A stretch of DNA of 64,000 bases from NCBI GenBank assembly GCA_002118135.1, contig BDIU01000308.1:48548-112547 (forward strand), written 5' to 3'. Both the position numbers and the translations under genes were made by a program. Under the pieces are notes generated by a model that saw nothing but the letters and a program-made list of their open reading frames with translations, did not search any database and was not told the DNA's origin. The DNA is from Trebouxia sp. TZW2008 (Eukaryota; Chlorophyta; Trebouxiophyceae; Trebouxiales; Trebouxiaceae). Position 1 is the first letter of the stretch. The number at the start of each line of letters is the position of its first letter. Shown in pieces: positions 34,401 to 46,900 of this stretch.

Positions 34401-37400
34401 GAACTCCAAATGATGAAGAGCATTTTGTCTGCATGGACTTGTGGCGTGGGTATAAACTATGCTCCACTCGAACCTGCTCCACTGGGTGAGTCTTGCTGTA
34501 CGCACAAATGATGATTACAGGCTTGTCCCTGTGTGCTCATAACATGTGCAGAGACTTCATGACTGGACATCTTCTAGTGTGTGAGTCATCGAGACACATC
34601 AGCTGGATTGTTGCCAACCTTGTGCCACTGCGTGGTGATATCTGCAACATTGTAACAGATATCCCATATTGGCGCAGGCCTGAAACCTGCACCCATGCAA
34701 TTGTCATGGCAGCATTCTAGGGCTGTCAATTTTGGGAGGTGGTATCAGCACGGCCGTGCAGTCTGAAGCCATCACTTCATAAAGCTGTCATTTCTGTCTT
34801 GCCGTCTGCTCAGTCACAGTGAGAGCCATTGCTGTGAGCTGTATGTGCCGCCTGTAGGTGCGTGCTTTGCTGATACGGTCCAGGCAGCAGGTGCTGGGGC
34901 ACTTAGGCGTGCTGCTACCTGCCCTGTTCGATGCCCTCAGTGCGCCCTCTGACCGAGTAGTGCTGGAGGCACTATCAGTACAGGTGCGCCCTTCGACTTC
35001 CTCCACCATTGGCATAGCCCAAATTTTGTCTTGTTTCCAATAAGCTTTCTCCAGCTGTATTGAAGCTGAATGAACCCTCAACCAATGTGCGTGCGGTTGA
35101 ACGCTGGATGTGTACAGCGTCCGCCAGTTGAACCTGATGCAAAGCCAATATCAGCCTGCTTGGGTGTTGCATGATGCTTTTTGTGACCAAGCAGAAGTTG
35201 GCGTTTGTGCTCATGTACTGAAGTGCGTGGTGTACCAGCTGTGTGACACAAACCTGTCAAATTTGATGAGCCCTTGCTGATCCGTATAGTCACAACAAGC
35301 AACTGTGCCTGCCCATGAAACGTGAACCATCAGCCATGCATGCATACTTTGTGTGACAAGAGCATTATACGACCAAGTCAATCAGTCATGATGATTCATG
35401 CAATAGATAGAACACTGAAAAGATATGGTGCTTGCAGGCCACCATTGCAGAGCAACAGCCACAGTTTGGGCAAGTCATGCAGCAGCTGCTAGAGAGGTAA
35501 GACTGCCTTACTGTTCCTTCCAGCAGCACTCATACTTCTGACATGCTCTCATACTGCAACTGCACACAATCACACTTGGGCTGCTTGTGCAAGCAATGCA
35601 ATCCTTACAAACATCTTTGCTTTAGCAGATGCAAAGAATGCAGCACTGCCTGCATACTGGTCACCAGTCACAGATCAACTGTATCAATTGTCTGTAACAC
35701 GAGCAGTTGTTGGCTGACTGTGATTGCACTGAAATTTGGCCAGCAGTGGTGCAGGTTTCGGGGTCCCTTGGGTGGGCGGCTGCTGCAGCGCAGGGGGTCC
35801 CTGATCCTGCGCAAGCTGTCCCTACTGCTCGGGCCTCAGAAGGTGTTCTGTGCACTGGCTGACATCCTGAATCAGGAGCGCGACCTGCGATTTGCGTCAG
35901 CTATGGTGCAGGCCCTCAACGTCATCCTCCTCACTGCTCCAGAGGTGAGACCTGATGAGCGTAGTCTGTATATAGCTTACTTAAGCTCTGTGAGATGTTG
36001 CTGGCATGACACGACCACCTTTTGCACAGCTCGTAGCTGTTGCTTCTGCTATGCTGCAAGACCTGACAAAATGACAAGCTGAGTCTCCAGCTGTGACCAA
36101 ACCAAGCTGACTTGGCAAGGCAGAACTTGGGGCACACACACACCGTTATGAGCAAGTCCATGTGTGGCAACTATTATGATTGTCACGCAGCTGTGGCCAG
36201 CAGCTTATTGTGACATGTCTGCTTATCCTTGCAGGTGAAGGCGCTGCGCAGTCTGCTGGCACAGGCCACCGAGGCGGAGCAGGGCGCCGACCTGTTCCAC
36301 AGCCTGTACAGCAGCTGGAGCCACAGCGCGGGAGCCGTACTGAGCCTGTGCTTCCTGGCGGGCGCGTACGGCCACGCCTGCGACGTCATCACGGCGTACG
36401 CGCACTTGCCGATGGGGGTCGAGGTGCTGGTGCAGATCGACCGCCTGGTGCAGCTGCTGGAGACGCCTATCTTCACCTACCTGCGCCTGCAGCTGCTGCA
36501 GCCTGCACGCTTCCCAGACCTCATCAGGTGTCCACATCAATGTTGTTTCACCCTTACTTATCATCAACATGATCATTCATGGACCCTTAGTAGTTTTCAG
36601 GGGCGGTAAGTGACCCAGGTGGTGAATTGAATTGCTCAGGCCACCCCATCAGTGATCAACAACATGCTACAAGTGTTGCAAACACAAGTGACACGCCACA
36701 GGCATGCAGCCGAGCATTTTTCAAACAGATGTCATTTCAAGCAACATGAGTGCACCTGGCGGAGCATGTCTGACCCAATGCCTTCAAAGTGACAGCCCTT
36801 AAATAAGCTCAAGCATACATGGATGCGCTGCAGGTGCATGTACAACCTGCTGATGCTGCTACCTCAGAGTGACGCTTTCAAAATGCTGCATGCACGCCTG
36901 CACGACATGCCGACCACCGCCCTGTTGAAGCTTGAACGGGGGCTTATGCCCTTGCAAAATATGCATTCATGATATTCAGGTGTATGTACGGCCTGCTGAT
37001 GCTGCTCCCTCAGAGCGACGCTTTCAAGACGCTGCATGCCCGCCTGCACAGCGTGCCAACCATGGCCCTGCTTAAGCTTGAAGGGGGGCTGAGCCCCCTG
37101 CAGGACCTGGGGGTTCCCCCCTCTCAGGCCTCCCTATCCCCCAGTAAGCATGGCAGGTTTTCAAGGCAGCCTAGCCGGCTGTCTGACAGCGGCAGCAGGG
37201 ATGGAGGCAAGTCACATGCGCAGCTGGTGAACTTTGAGCAGCTTCTGCAGAAGTTCAAGGAACGGCAGGTGAGGATCACAGAACATCAGTCATGTTGCCA
37301 GAACAAGAGGTCGGGGCAGAGGTTTGCCTTGAATCAGCAAATGCAAGCATATGGCTGTTTTGGCCTAATCAGACTGGAAAAGTGGTACTACACAAAAGTT

Positions 37401-37633
37401 TGTTGTGTTGTGCACAACCAAGAGCCTTTGCATTTGGCATCGGGAGCAAGCTGTATGACGAGCAGCTGCAATGATGTAGCCAGAGACTGCTGGGTGTATC
37501 TGAGCATCATCATGATCATGATGTGCAGGAGGCGCATTCAGCAGAAGAAGAGCGTCGGCAAGCCAGCAGCAATATGACTGGTGCGCATGAGATTTGCTCC
37601 TTGGACCAACATATTCTGTGCAACAGCATGTAG
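31451..37633 (+). CDS. VAC14: VAC14, PIKfyve complex scaffold
   Basis: Exons: 31451-31751, 31821-31996, 32227-32463, 32964-33188, 34212-34349, 34858-34983, 35438-35496, 35755-35944, 36235-36528, 36980-37268 and 37529-37633. HEAT-repeat helices run throughout. Family landmarks are DKLYEKRKCAALEVEQLVK, SRVRYYACEALYNIAKVAR, RQFLISWISVLASVPDIDML, ERDLRFASAMVQALNVILLT, CPIFTYLRLQLL-like PIFTYLRLQLLQ, and MYGLLMLLPQSDAFKTL. VAC14 is the HEAT scaffold that holds the PI3P 5-kinase Fab1/PIKfyve and the phosphatase Fig4 on vacuole or endosome membranes, controlling PI(3,5)P2 (family knowledge). The C-terminal region after LLKLEGG is low complexity and ends in an acidic/polar tail. An in-frame ATG at 31412 could give a longer N-terminus. 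Several exon fragments are duplicated in its introns. Confidence 0.93.
32128..32224. repeat. Minisatellite abutting a VAC14 splice acceptor
   Basis: Four to five imperfect units of about 21 bp (GTGACTTGTCATCAGCCATG type) end in GACTTGTCATGCAG, which is itself the acceptor for the exon at 32227. Confidence 0.8.
32797..32881 (+). repeat. Truncated duplicate of VAC14 exon, 5' part
   Basis: About 85 bp copies the start of exon 32964-33188, reading DFLLEIQASPNIEYSELAYT against DFLLEIQASPNIEYDELADI, with its own TAG acceptor. It lies upstream of the intact exon. Confidence 0.88.
33244..33365 (+). repeat. Duplicate of VAC14 exon, 3' part
   Basis: About 120 bp copies the end of exon 32964-33188 (RWLRA, then LMPYYAV, LPNVSHN), including the donor-side sequence CAG/GTGAAGC. 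It lies downstream of the intact exon and has diverged. Confidence 0.85.
33950..34130 (+). repeat. Two duplicated splice acceptors plus exon start (VAC14)
   Basis: Copies of the acceptor and first codons of exon 34212-34349 (CAG/GTTGCTCTGCAGACCAAC) occur at about 33955-33990 and 34079-34112. Each is preceded by the same ACAGTACATRCTGTG-like intron sequence. Confidence 0.8.
34470..34496 (+). repeat. Duplicated exon end plus donor (VAC14)
   Basis: CTGCTCCACTGGGTGAGTC repeats the end and donor of exon 34212-34349 (CCTCCACTGG/GTGAGTC), about 130 bp downstream. Confidence 0.65.
36834..36960 (+). repeat. Duplicate of VAC14 penultimate exon, 5' part
   Basis: About 125 bp copies the start of exon 36980-37268, reading CMYNLLMLLPQSDAFKMLHA against CMYGLLMLLPQSDAFKTLHA, with its own CAG acceptor. 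It ends at MPLQN without a donor and lies immediately upstream of the intact exon. Confidence 0.9.
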
Positions 37634-38793
37634 TTGACAAGACTGTTTAGCAGAACACCAAACATGCAAGTTTTACCATGGCTTCTTGATTGTTTTCTTC
37701 TTGTGTTGCTGTCAATGCTGAAGAGTGCTGTTGCCAACTTTGCGTCGCCTGACCCGCCTTGTGCCTTCAATACTTGACACATTGTGAGCAGCATGGCAAG
37801 ATTGTGAGAAGCGCTGAGGTCAGCATGTCTCAGATGGCCATTGTTCTGCGTTAGTCTTGGTCATTGTGATGCAGGCACAGAGGGTGACACTGCTGCAAGC
37901 AGCTGATGACTTACTGTTGTACAGTGAATGAATCCAGCTCAAATTTGATGATGGGTGGTTGCAAGGGTGGTGTGCTTGAAATCTGAGACGTTTGCTCCCT
38001 TTTGCCCTTGATGTGGCATGAGCCGTTTTGCGTTTAGCTTTGGTAGCAAAGCTGGCCATTTGCTGTGGCGTCCTGCTGTCCTTAACAGGGCATGCATATA
38101 TCATTGCATCATTGTTAGCTGTACCATGTAAATGCTGTGACACAGAGAGCATACTGAATCTGTCTTCTTGTTTGTTGTTGTTCAACTTCTTGACTAGAAT
38201 CATAACTTTAGCGTGGCATGGCACATGTATCTGAAGTTATAAGATGAGGTGATAGTGATGACTATGCTACGCCCCTTGGAGTACAAGTTATGTATCATCT
38301 GCAGTGCAGCAGGCCACTGCTGGCAGTCCAATGTGCACGGTGCGCAAAGACTTAAGTTGACTAGGCTTGAGCAGCACCTGTCTTTTCATGTGCTGGCTTG
38401 CATGCAACTTTCTTATTGAAGCCGGTCACAAACAAGCTGGCATTGTGTTAAATTCACTCTAGCAGGTGGGCTTGCCCCTTGCAGGCCGCAGAACATAGGT
38501 GTAAGAGTCTACATGTGCCCTCTGATGGGCTGAATTGAAAATTTGTCTTCTCGTAAGACATGCTGCACAGGACAAGCAAAACAGCTGAAAATGAAAACGT
38601 GTCCCTATGGCAAGTTTGCCAAGAAAGCTGGACTGACCACAGTTCTGGTCAGCACCACTCTATGAGAACACACTGATGATTGCTGGTCTGTAGCCAGCCA
38701 ATCTCTCAAACTTCCTACAAGGTCAAACCGATGATGGCATACATTGACAGGGGTGACTTGACATCAGCCACACTCAAGCTGGATAGAAATACA
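37634..38793. other. Convergent spacer VAC14 / NST1-like
   Basis: About 1.16 kb between converging 3' ends. ORFs here show no family resemblance. No clear repeat was seen. Confidence 0.5.
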
Positions 38794-41700
38794 CTAATAC
38801 AAAGACACTGCAAGAAGAGGGGATACAGCAGGAAATGTGACGCCAGATGATCCAAACAGCTGATAGCCAGAGCTGCTCGGCTGCTCTGCATGCTTTGTTG
38901 ACAGGCCACCCAGAGGTGTACAGCTACCGCCATTGCTGACAGGGAAGTGGCTAAACAATGAGAAGCGAGCAGACTCTGGTGCTTGCTTGGGTGCTTTGGC
39001 CACAACAGGCGTGCTGGGTCCAATGATCTCAGAAACAGCATGCGCCTGCAGCAGCATACTTCATAAGACCAACGCTTCCTTATCACTACAGCATGGGGCC
39101 ATTCTCATGAAACACGAAAGCTACAACTTTGGCTTCTAGACACATCGGGAGGTCAGTAAAATCTGGTGCATTGTCTGCCAGATGATACACCAACATGCCT
39201 GACAAGCTGGACAGCAAATCAGGCTTGAGATGAAACTACAGGCATTGTGTATGCAGACCTGATGCATGTGCCTGTGACAACAAGCAAACAACAACATGCA
39301 CTAAGTCTCACCTGCGGAGCAGCAGTCCAAGCATTGCGCACTGCTGTGGAGCTGTGAGCACCCTTGCTGTCAGTCTTCCAGGAGTTAACAGCTCCTGTGG
39401 TGCCAACAGGCTTCAAAGCTATGCTGTCCTTAGATGTGGAACCACTCACAGAAGCAGCCACGCGTGTGCGTGGTGGAGGAGGAGGCGGGGGCGGCTGATA
39501 GGAGACTGGACCACTTGCTAGGTGCAGCACTTCTATGCTGCTGGCATTCATATGTACAGTATGGACAGATACATCCTTCGTTTGTGGCTTTGAAACACTA
39601 GAGCTGCCAGACGTAGACTGCCAGGTTGCAGCAAGAGCTGGATGGGGTGCGATGACAGACCTAGCAGGACGAGACTGGGTTGCACTGCTGTGAGAGCTGT
39701 CAGTGCTTTGTCTGCTGGTAGAAATAGCTGATGCCCTCTTGCTGCGGGACTGCACCTCCCAGCCATCACTGCTATGTACGCTGCTAGGTGTGCCAGGCTC
39801 TGCAGGGCTCCTGGTATCACTGCTTCCAGAGCCATCTGAGTTGCTGCTGCTAGTTGAGAGGTGGCGCAGGCCAGAGCTAGCTGGGTGACCGGCAGCAGAA
39901 TGCAGGGCATGACTAGAGAGGACCCGCAGTGGGCTGGCAACAGGTCTGCTAGGCTTGCTTGTCTGTATGCTAGCTGGCTGCTTGCTAAGTCTATCCTGTG
40001 TGCCACAGTCAGCACAGCCTGTACAGACTAGACCTTTCTTCCTGTGCTTCTGAGGACCTTGCAGCATAGCACATTTGGTGCATGCCGACTGAGCAGTCGA
40101 CTCAGGGGCAGCTGTGTCCAGGCTGCTGCTATCACCACCGGTGCTCCCCTTGGTAGCTGCCTTCTTTTTCTTCTTGGAGGGCTTCTTACTCTCCTGCTGT
40201 TTCTGCTCTTCCTCCAGAGATTCAAGCAGCTCAGCCTGTACAACAAAACCATTGCTGATTGCACATACTGCTTTTACATGGCCATGCCATCTTAATTTTA
40301 CAGCAGCTCAGTTTGTGCCAGGATCAAAGCAGCATTTGCTTGAAAGCAACGATGCAGTCATGACACCAAATATGCATACATCATGACTATGCAGCTTCAG
40401 ACCGGAGATTGAGTTTTGTCGTGTCACGCACATAGCACCTGCACCTGCTGCTATGTGTGATGACGGCAAAGATAAATGGGGAAGGCAGGTGTTATACCTC
40501 AGCTTGCTTGGCCCGCAGCTCATCAAAAGCATTGAGCAGCTGCTCCTCCATCATCTGAAGAGCCAGATGCACAAACAGCAGGAGTGCATTGTGACCAGCA
40601 GTCTGCTCTCTGAAAGCGACTTCCACCTGGGACTTGAAGATGAGGACCACACTGTCAATCAGAGCTTCCTTGGCCAGCTCTGGAGTTTCTGCATGCCTGA
40701 TGTTATCACCAGAATCGTAGCCATCTTCTACATCTGGCTCTGCTGCCTGCTGCAAAACAGCAAAGATATTGGCAAGGAGCACTGCATCATCACATGTGCA
40801 ATCAGCACCTTGACACTGATGTAAGCAAAGTGCAGCAGGGATCTGAGCAAGTTGAGGGTTTATTTGCATTGGCACAGAATGGCTTTGGTCAGAAGTGTTT
40901 GAAGACAGCTCATTGCTTCTGTATGCACCTGGCTGAGCGGGGAGGGGGAGTCTCACCAGGAACATATGCAAATGATGATGATGATAGCAGGCATGCTTCT
41001 GCAAATTTGACAGTGTCAGGTGTAAAGCATTTGCTGTCAACCCAGTGGCATGTGCACATGCACTGCTGTAGGGGCAAAATGGGCTGCAGGGTAATGGCTA
41101 TGTCTGGTCACTCACATTGCACTCTTCCACCTTTTCTGCTTGCTTGAAGAACTTGGTGGTTGCCTTGCCATCGACGCACACCAGACCATCTACAACGCTC
41201 AGACTGTGTCCAGGACAAATCTCTAGAATCAGTGGAGAGTCTCCAGCCTTGTGCTCCTTTGAACCAGGCTTCAGGTCCTTGTAGGCGCGCATGACATTGC
41301 ATCGGCAGTCCTTGCAAATCTGTAATTTCAAACACACTGAGCAGCACTTTTGTGCGAAGCATGATACTGCAGTGCGCTTGCGCTTTCTGAGCAGAAAACT
41401 TGAGCAGGTTTGTCACATACCTTGAGCTGATACTTCATGTGAGCGTCCAGCTCTGCCACAAAGTCCTCTTCACGCATGCTGAACAGGGTATCCTTGTGCT
41501 CTGCAGGAAGATTGTTCCAGTACTCTGTCAAGGCCTGCAAGTAGTCAAGTGTGTCAGAGTTGATTTCAGCGCAACAGCCTCATCTGACTGCTTGCCGCAA
41601 AAGCAGTCAACAACGTACCTCAATAGGGACTGGACTGGTGTGCAGGTGGCACATAGACAGGCCAGGCTTCTTCTGCCAGCCACTACCACAGATGTCTCCA

Positions 41701-42247
41701 GTCATAAACTGCAGCTCGCGTTCCCGCTCACGGGCCTTGGACTCAGAGAATGTTGCAAAAGGCTGACCAAGCACTATATGCTCCTCCAGTGTCAGGGACC
41801 CACAGTCAAGGCACTCGAGTCCAGCGTAGAACTCTTGGCACGCTGCACGAAAACAAAGAACGTTGGCAACGGCGTGACACTGACTGTGCGCTGACAAGTC
41901 GTCCCCTCGGCGCAGTGCAACAGTTTGAGCTCGAAGAGCTTACTGGGACAATCTAGCTGAGCGCTGCACTTCAGCTCATCGTAGCGCATGACGAAGAGTC
42001 CAAAACATCTCGAACAAAACTGGTTGCGTATGCGCCGAAAGAGAGCCTTTTTGTCGACCGTGAGCAGGGCCTTCCTGCTCTTGACATCTAGCTTCTCCCA
42101 GAAGCGAACTAACGCGGCATCTACCTCTGGCGCAACCCCTTGCTTGTGCGCAGTGAAAGGCTTAATGCAGTGAGCAACCATCTTGTCAAAGTGGTCCTGA
42201 TCGCAACATTCACGCATTTGGCTGACCGCTCCGCAGTGACAGTTCAA
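38794..42247 (-). CDS. NST1-like conserved plant-lineage protein with Cys-rich motifs
   Basis: Exons: 42247-about 41889, 41842-41619, 41534-41421, 41319-41116, 40749-40498, 40235-39312 and 39045-38794. It matches, in order, the plant proteins annotated 'stress response NST1-like': LVRFWEKLDVKSRKALLTVD, CSRCFGLFV, ESKARERERELQFMTGD with HLHTS, the repeated LTEYWNNLPAEHKDTLFSM motif, CKDCRCNVMRAYKDLK, then AKEALIDSVVLIFKSQVEVA with AFREQTAGHNALLLFVHLAL. A Lys-rich segment (KKPSKKKKKAA) and a Ser-rich, proline-run tail (PPPPPPPP) follow, ending with FSLFSHFPVSN. The paired Cys motifs may bind zinc. The molecular function of the family is not established. It is divergent from CTR9 across 1.7 kb. 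Confidence 0.75.
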
Positions 42248-42352
42248 AAGAAAGGCACTTCTTCGCGCGTCTCGGCAAGTGCTTCCAAGGGCGATAAAGA
42301 AACAAAACCAAGGTGATTACGCATTTCTGAGTAAGAAGGCGGGGAAGAAGTA

Positions 42353-42420
42353 GGAGTGCACCCACTGGGGGCAAGCTGACCCCCAAATTGCGATTTGAAC
42401 CCGACATCTCCGAATTTCCA
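42353..42420 (+). repeat. Inverted block, copy near NST1-like start
   Basis: It contains a 22-bp core (about 42362-42383) that is the exact reverse complement of a core at about 43845-43866. Weaker similarity extends through GATTTG and AATTTCC. The core can itself form a GGGG/CCCC stem around AGCT. It lies about 110 bp upstream of the NST1-like start codon. Confidence 0.75.
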
Positions 42421-43688
42421 GATCGAAGCTCCGTTCTAGTGCAAAGCACGTCAATACTTAATTCTCGCGGCGCAAAGGCTCCGACGAGGACCGCGCCCCA
42501 CCGCAAAGCTCTCTAGGACGTTAATCGCAGTTGCTGCAGGGGTTTCAGGCACTCCGGCATCACGATCGCAAAGATGTGTGGGGTAAATACCTCAAACTTG
42601 ATAGGGTCAGGAAAGCCCTTTTCGCGCTAGCTGCCGGGTCGAGAATGGTCGCGATATCTTTAAAACGCCATATGCAAGCAATCTCAGCTGCAGCACGAGC
42701 ATTCCAGTCTTGATGATTTTGATCTAGATTTGTGCCCATCTGTCATTCAGTTGGGCACCATCTATCTGCAGCCTGGTTGCTGATACAGCCTTCAAAGACA
42801 TGCTGTCACTCACAGAAGGTTTCAAAACCAAGCATCAGGTCCTGAAGTTGTGTTACACCCTGTTTACAGCCACTTCGGCTTGCTTTGGCACCACGACTGT
42901 ATTGACAAGTAGGACGTGCATAACAGCATAATGCAGAAACAACCTTCACCATAAAGTCATACCATGTCAGCAGCTCAAGCAGTTGTGCTTCTCGCGGCCT
43001 GTCATAAGCAAACAAGCAAGACTTGGTGTCCTTTGTGGCTGCATTCAACCAAGCTTGACTGCTTCACCCTTGTGGCGCACTTGTCCTGTTTTCTTGCTCA
43101 ACAGATATTGTGATATGCCATACTGTGTATGGCAAAGATATGAAAGGTCATTTTGCAGCATTGCATTGATTTCTGTTGGCGTCAAGGTGCTATGTTTGCT
43201 GGTGACGCAAACCTCAGTCTTAAGCAGAAAGATGCTCTCCGGAAGGCTGCACAACTCCAAGTTGTCACCTGCTTGTCCTGTCTGTTGCTGCTGATGCTCT
43301 GTGACAAGTTTACAGATTTTGGCAACCTCCCAGCACAAACTATGCAACTTTCCTAAAAATTGAGGACAAGAACTGACACTGCCCCAGCGCAAAGCGTTTG
43401 AGGCAGATGCTAGCGTGGACAAGCAGCAGCACATTGTATCTAGTGAGGCAACATATAGAGGATGCTTACGACCTGTTGTCCAGCCGCTGAAAGCTAAGAT
43501 CTCAGGCTGTGCGTCCTGCAGCAGGTCACAGACATGCAGTGGCCAGAGCTATCTTTCGCCAGCCCATCAACGCTGAATGTCGTGTGGCATCACCACTTGG
43601 TCTTCGCAAACCATTTTACAGCTTCTGCAGTCGCGTCGTGTAGGCAAAAGCAGATCGAGCTTGATGCTTGACTGCTAACAGTCGCTTT

Positions 43689-43789
43689 CGCGCTTGACGG
43701 TGTGAAAGAGCAAAATTTGGCTCAATCGAAAGCACTTCACATCAGGATTCCAAATCTGTGCTCATAGCTCTTTCACATTGTCAAGCGCG
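43689..43789. repeat. Inverted repeat / hairpin
   Basis: Arms at 43689-43711 and 43767-43789 (CGCGCTTGAC...GTGAAAGAGC) pair at 21 of 23 positions across a 55-bp loop. It lies in the CTR9 5' flank. Confidence 0.8.
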
Positions 43790-43804
43790 GTCGCTAGAGG
43801 TTCG

Positions 43805-43875
43805 GACATCACAAACCGGAATTTCCACATTCCAAATCACTAATCGGGGGTCAGCTTGCCCCCAGTGGAGTGCAC
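43805..43875 (-). repeat. Inverted block, copy near CTR9 start
   Basis: This is the inverted partner of 42353-42420. It lies about 120 bp upstream of the CTR9 start codon, so relative to its gene the motif has the same orientation and nearly the same distance as the NST1-side copy. Confidence 0.75.
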
Positions 43876-43992
43876 CCACATTGGTTCCGGAGACGTCAGT
43901 TCTAGCAAAACTGCATTGACCGAGCCTCTGACCGAGCCTGCCTAAGCAAACGCTGTAAGTCAAAGTCCCGTGCGTCTCGAAGATTTATCAGC

Positions 43993-46900
43993 ATGCAGAG
44001 ACCTACCATATACATCCCGGTTGCGTCCACCAACGAGGTCGTCTCTGTGCCCGTCAGTGATCTGCCAGGCGACGCTGACGAGCTAATAGAAGTCCTGTCT
44101 GGCGAGGGCGCGCCCTTGTCTTTATGGATCGAACTTGCCAAAGCTTACTTGACGCAAGGCATGCCTGAACAATACGAGAAGATCCTTGATTCAGCAGCGT
44201 CTCCAGAGACTGAGCAGTTCTTCTGCAATCCCAAACATCCTGACTACAACCCGAACATGCCAAACAACTACTATCCAGGCGTCGAATATGAACGCATACA
44301 AATACTGTGCAGCCTAGCGGATTACCACACGAAGTCGCTGAAGGGCGAAACTAGCACTCAAAGGCAGATTGCCTGCATTGAAAAGGCAACTGCTCTTGTT
44401 GCGCGGGCTCAGAAGCTTGGCTTCGCAGAGCAACTTCCTAGACTGATGGACGCTCAGCTGACGCTTGCAAAGGTGCACATCATCAACATCCTGACAGTTG
44501 CAGAGTATGCTTGCATGCAAGTACAAACATATACTGCAAGTAGCTGTGTGGACTTGTCTGCCTTGCATGTCCAGTTTGGTTGATTCAAACCAGCTTGTGA
44601 CAAACCTGCATTGCAGCAATTGATTGCATCTGTATTTATCTACTCACTGGGGCCCAAAGCCTGCCTGTGAAGTGTACAATGAATGTTTGTGTGCAGGGCG
44701 ACACTGAGACAGCACGCCGCAGCTTAGAGGATGCCATAGATCTGAAAGACAATGGCCGTACCAATATTGCTGCCAGACTTGCCCTAGCCAACCTGCTGTA
44801 TGTGCAAGAACAATACGGACCAGCACTGGAAAGGTAACAACTCAAGCAAAGTGAACTGCCTGCCATCACTGCGTATCTCTTCATGTATCAGCTTGCCACG
44901 CATGCACAGGCAAATTGGACAAGACGCTAGCGACCCTTTCAAGTCTGACCCAACCAATAGATCATCCCTGTTTGAGGAATCTCACAAGATAAATGATGCA
45001 GACAAGTGAGAGATCGAATTTCCTGTCTGGTTCTCAGGTATCAGGAGGCTGTCCGCATCCATCCAGGCTGCCCAGCAGAAGTGCGCCTCGGCCTTGCTGC
45101 CTGTTATTTTAGCCTTGGGCAGGTTGAAAGGGCCAGGAAAGCATATGAACGGGTTGTGCAGCTCAGTCCAGGCTGTGCTGAAGCCCTCTATGGCTTGGCT
45201 GTTCTGAGGTTTAGCTCATCTGATGGTGATGCCAAATCTGTAAGTCTGCTGGCTGTCACTGGCCAGCTTGCGTATTGATTGCATGAATGAGTGAGCAATC
45301 AATTACAGTCTTGCTAGCCATACCAATGGTGTTCATCACGTGTTAGGCACCTGCGCACCAGTGCTAGATGTGTGCGGCCCAAGTCTCGTCATAAGACCAG
45401 CTTGTGTTGGGCGTCACAACGTTGATATGTGATGTTGAGCCAGTTGCAGCCCGTCAAAATGACGATCCAATGCAGCTATGACAAAGATGGCTGCTGTTTC
45501 AGGCATAATACCTCAAGCCATGTAGTTGCTAAGCTTCTTTTGTGCTGCAGCGGTACAGAGAGGGACTGCAGCTGCTATGCCAGGCGTACGACAGCGATCC
45601 ACGCAACCCAGCAGTCCTGAACCTGCTGGCTCACCACTGCCTCACCCGAAAAGAATATGCAAAGGTGAGCAGCATTGTGTCTTGCTCGCACACAGCATAC
45701 ACGCATGATGATGTGACGGAACACATCTCATAGGGCAGTGAGAAGCATTTCATGGGAACTTATGTATGTGCAGGTCAAGCGCTTGGCACAAAGCGCTCTG
45801 AGCTCTGGCGTGGACAATCAGAACAAGGCACTGAGCTATCTTGTCTTGGCCAGAGCATGCCATGCTGATGGGCAGCTGCAAGATGCTGTCAACTGGTACT
45901 CACAGGTAAACCATGGTCTTTGTCAAATTTTGTTACTTTTGTGATGAATGGTGTCCTGTGGCCCCCCTGCTGGGTCTCTGAAAGGACATGAATGTGAATA
46001 GTAAGTAGTCAGCTGTAATGTTTGAGATCGATCTCGGCAAGGTTCCTTCATAGCCTGTGCCACTGCACCTCTGTGTGCAATGTAGACTGTCCTACTTGAT
46101 GGAGCTTTTGGCCTTGAGTGCAATCCTCTCTGTTGCAATCCTTGGCCGTCTGTTGTACTATCCGATGTTGTTTGTAGCAATGTATTCATCAAAATAGCAT
46201 ATTTTGCCTTCCTGTTCTTCTGCTCATGGTACTGATCACATGTAACAAAAAGTAAAGGTGCCCTGCAAAGAATTTCACCCTATGGTGACGCTCAAGACAA
46301 GCCTGCCTGGCAAGACAGGACATGTGCCGCAAACTCCCAGCAATATATGCTAGACAGTGTCATAAATCATTACTATTATTACCAGATAACATCACATTGG
46401 GGTCAGCTCGACAATCTTTGCCGCTCGTGCAGGCCAATGCGTTGGACAGGAACCTACCCCTGGCCAAGCTAGGCCTTGCACAGATTGACCTGTTGCGTAA
46501 TGAGCAGACTAACGCAATCAGTCTGTTGGAGAGCACATTGCAAGATGTGGCTGGTTGGATGGATGCACTCAAGGTGAGCAATCTGTGAAAACTATCAAAG
46601 CAATTGCAACTGCTGATGCTATGGAAACAGTACAACCATTGATCGGTGCATCTGTAGTGGTGCAGCATGTGTACAGATCGAGTTGCTCAAAGACAGTTGC
46701 TTGGTGACTGTACATACCTAGCAAGGCCTCTGAAGCCTAGCTAGCCTGCGTGTTTATGTTTGTAGATATGTGTCAAACAGCTAAGCAATGATTAGAGGGC
46801 AATCCTGTGTCTTGTGCATTGTACAACATGATACAGTAAATTCTCTTTGTAAGGACACTCGACGTAAGGACAATCTCGATGCAAGGACAACGCCATTGGT

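Larger units (their letters stand above)
42248..43992. other. Divergent spacer with paired inverted blocks
   Basis: 1.75 kb separates the divergent NST1-like and CTR9 start codons. It contains an inverted pair of blocks (42353-42420 and 43805-43875) and a hairpin (43689-43789). Minus-strand ORFs at 43048-42806 and 43434-43045 were not recognised. Confidence 0.6.

Noticed and set aside
42385..42450. tRNA-like sequence with a box-B-like GGGTTCAAATC on the minus strand
   Set aside because: The T-stem does not pair and no acceptor stem or box A can be drawn. It may be a decayed tRNA or SINE relic, but it is not a supported tRNA gene.
42806..43434. Two minus-strand ORFs in the NST1-like/CTR9 spacer
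   Set aside because: They resemble no transposase or other family I know, and the frames are not joined by clear splice sites.
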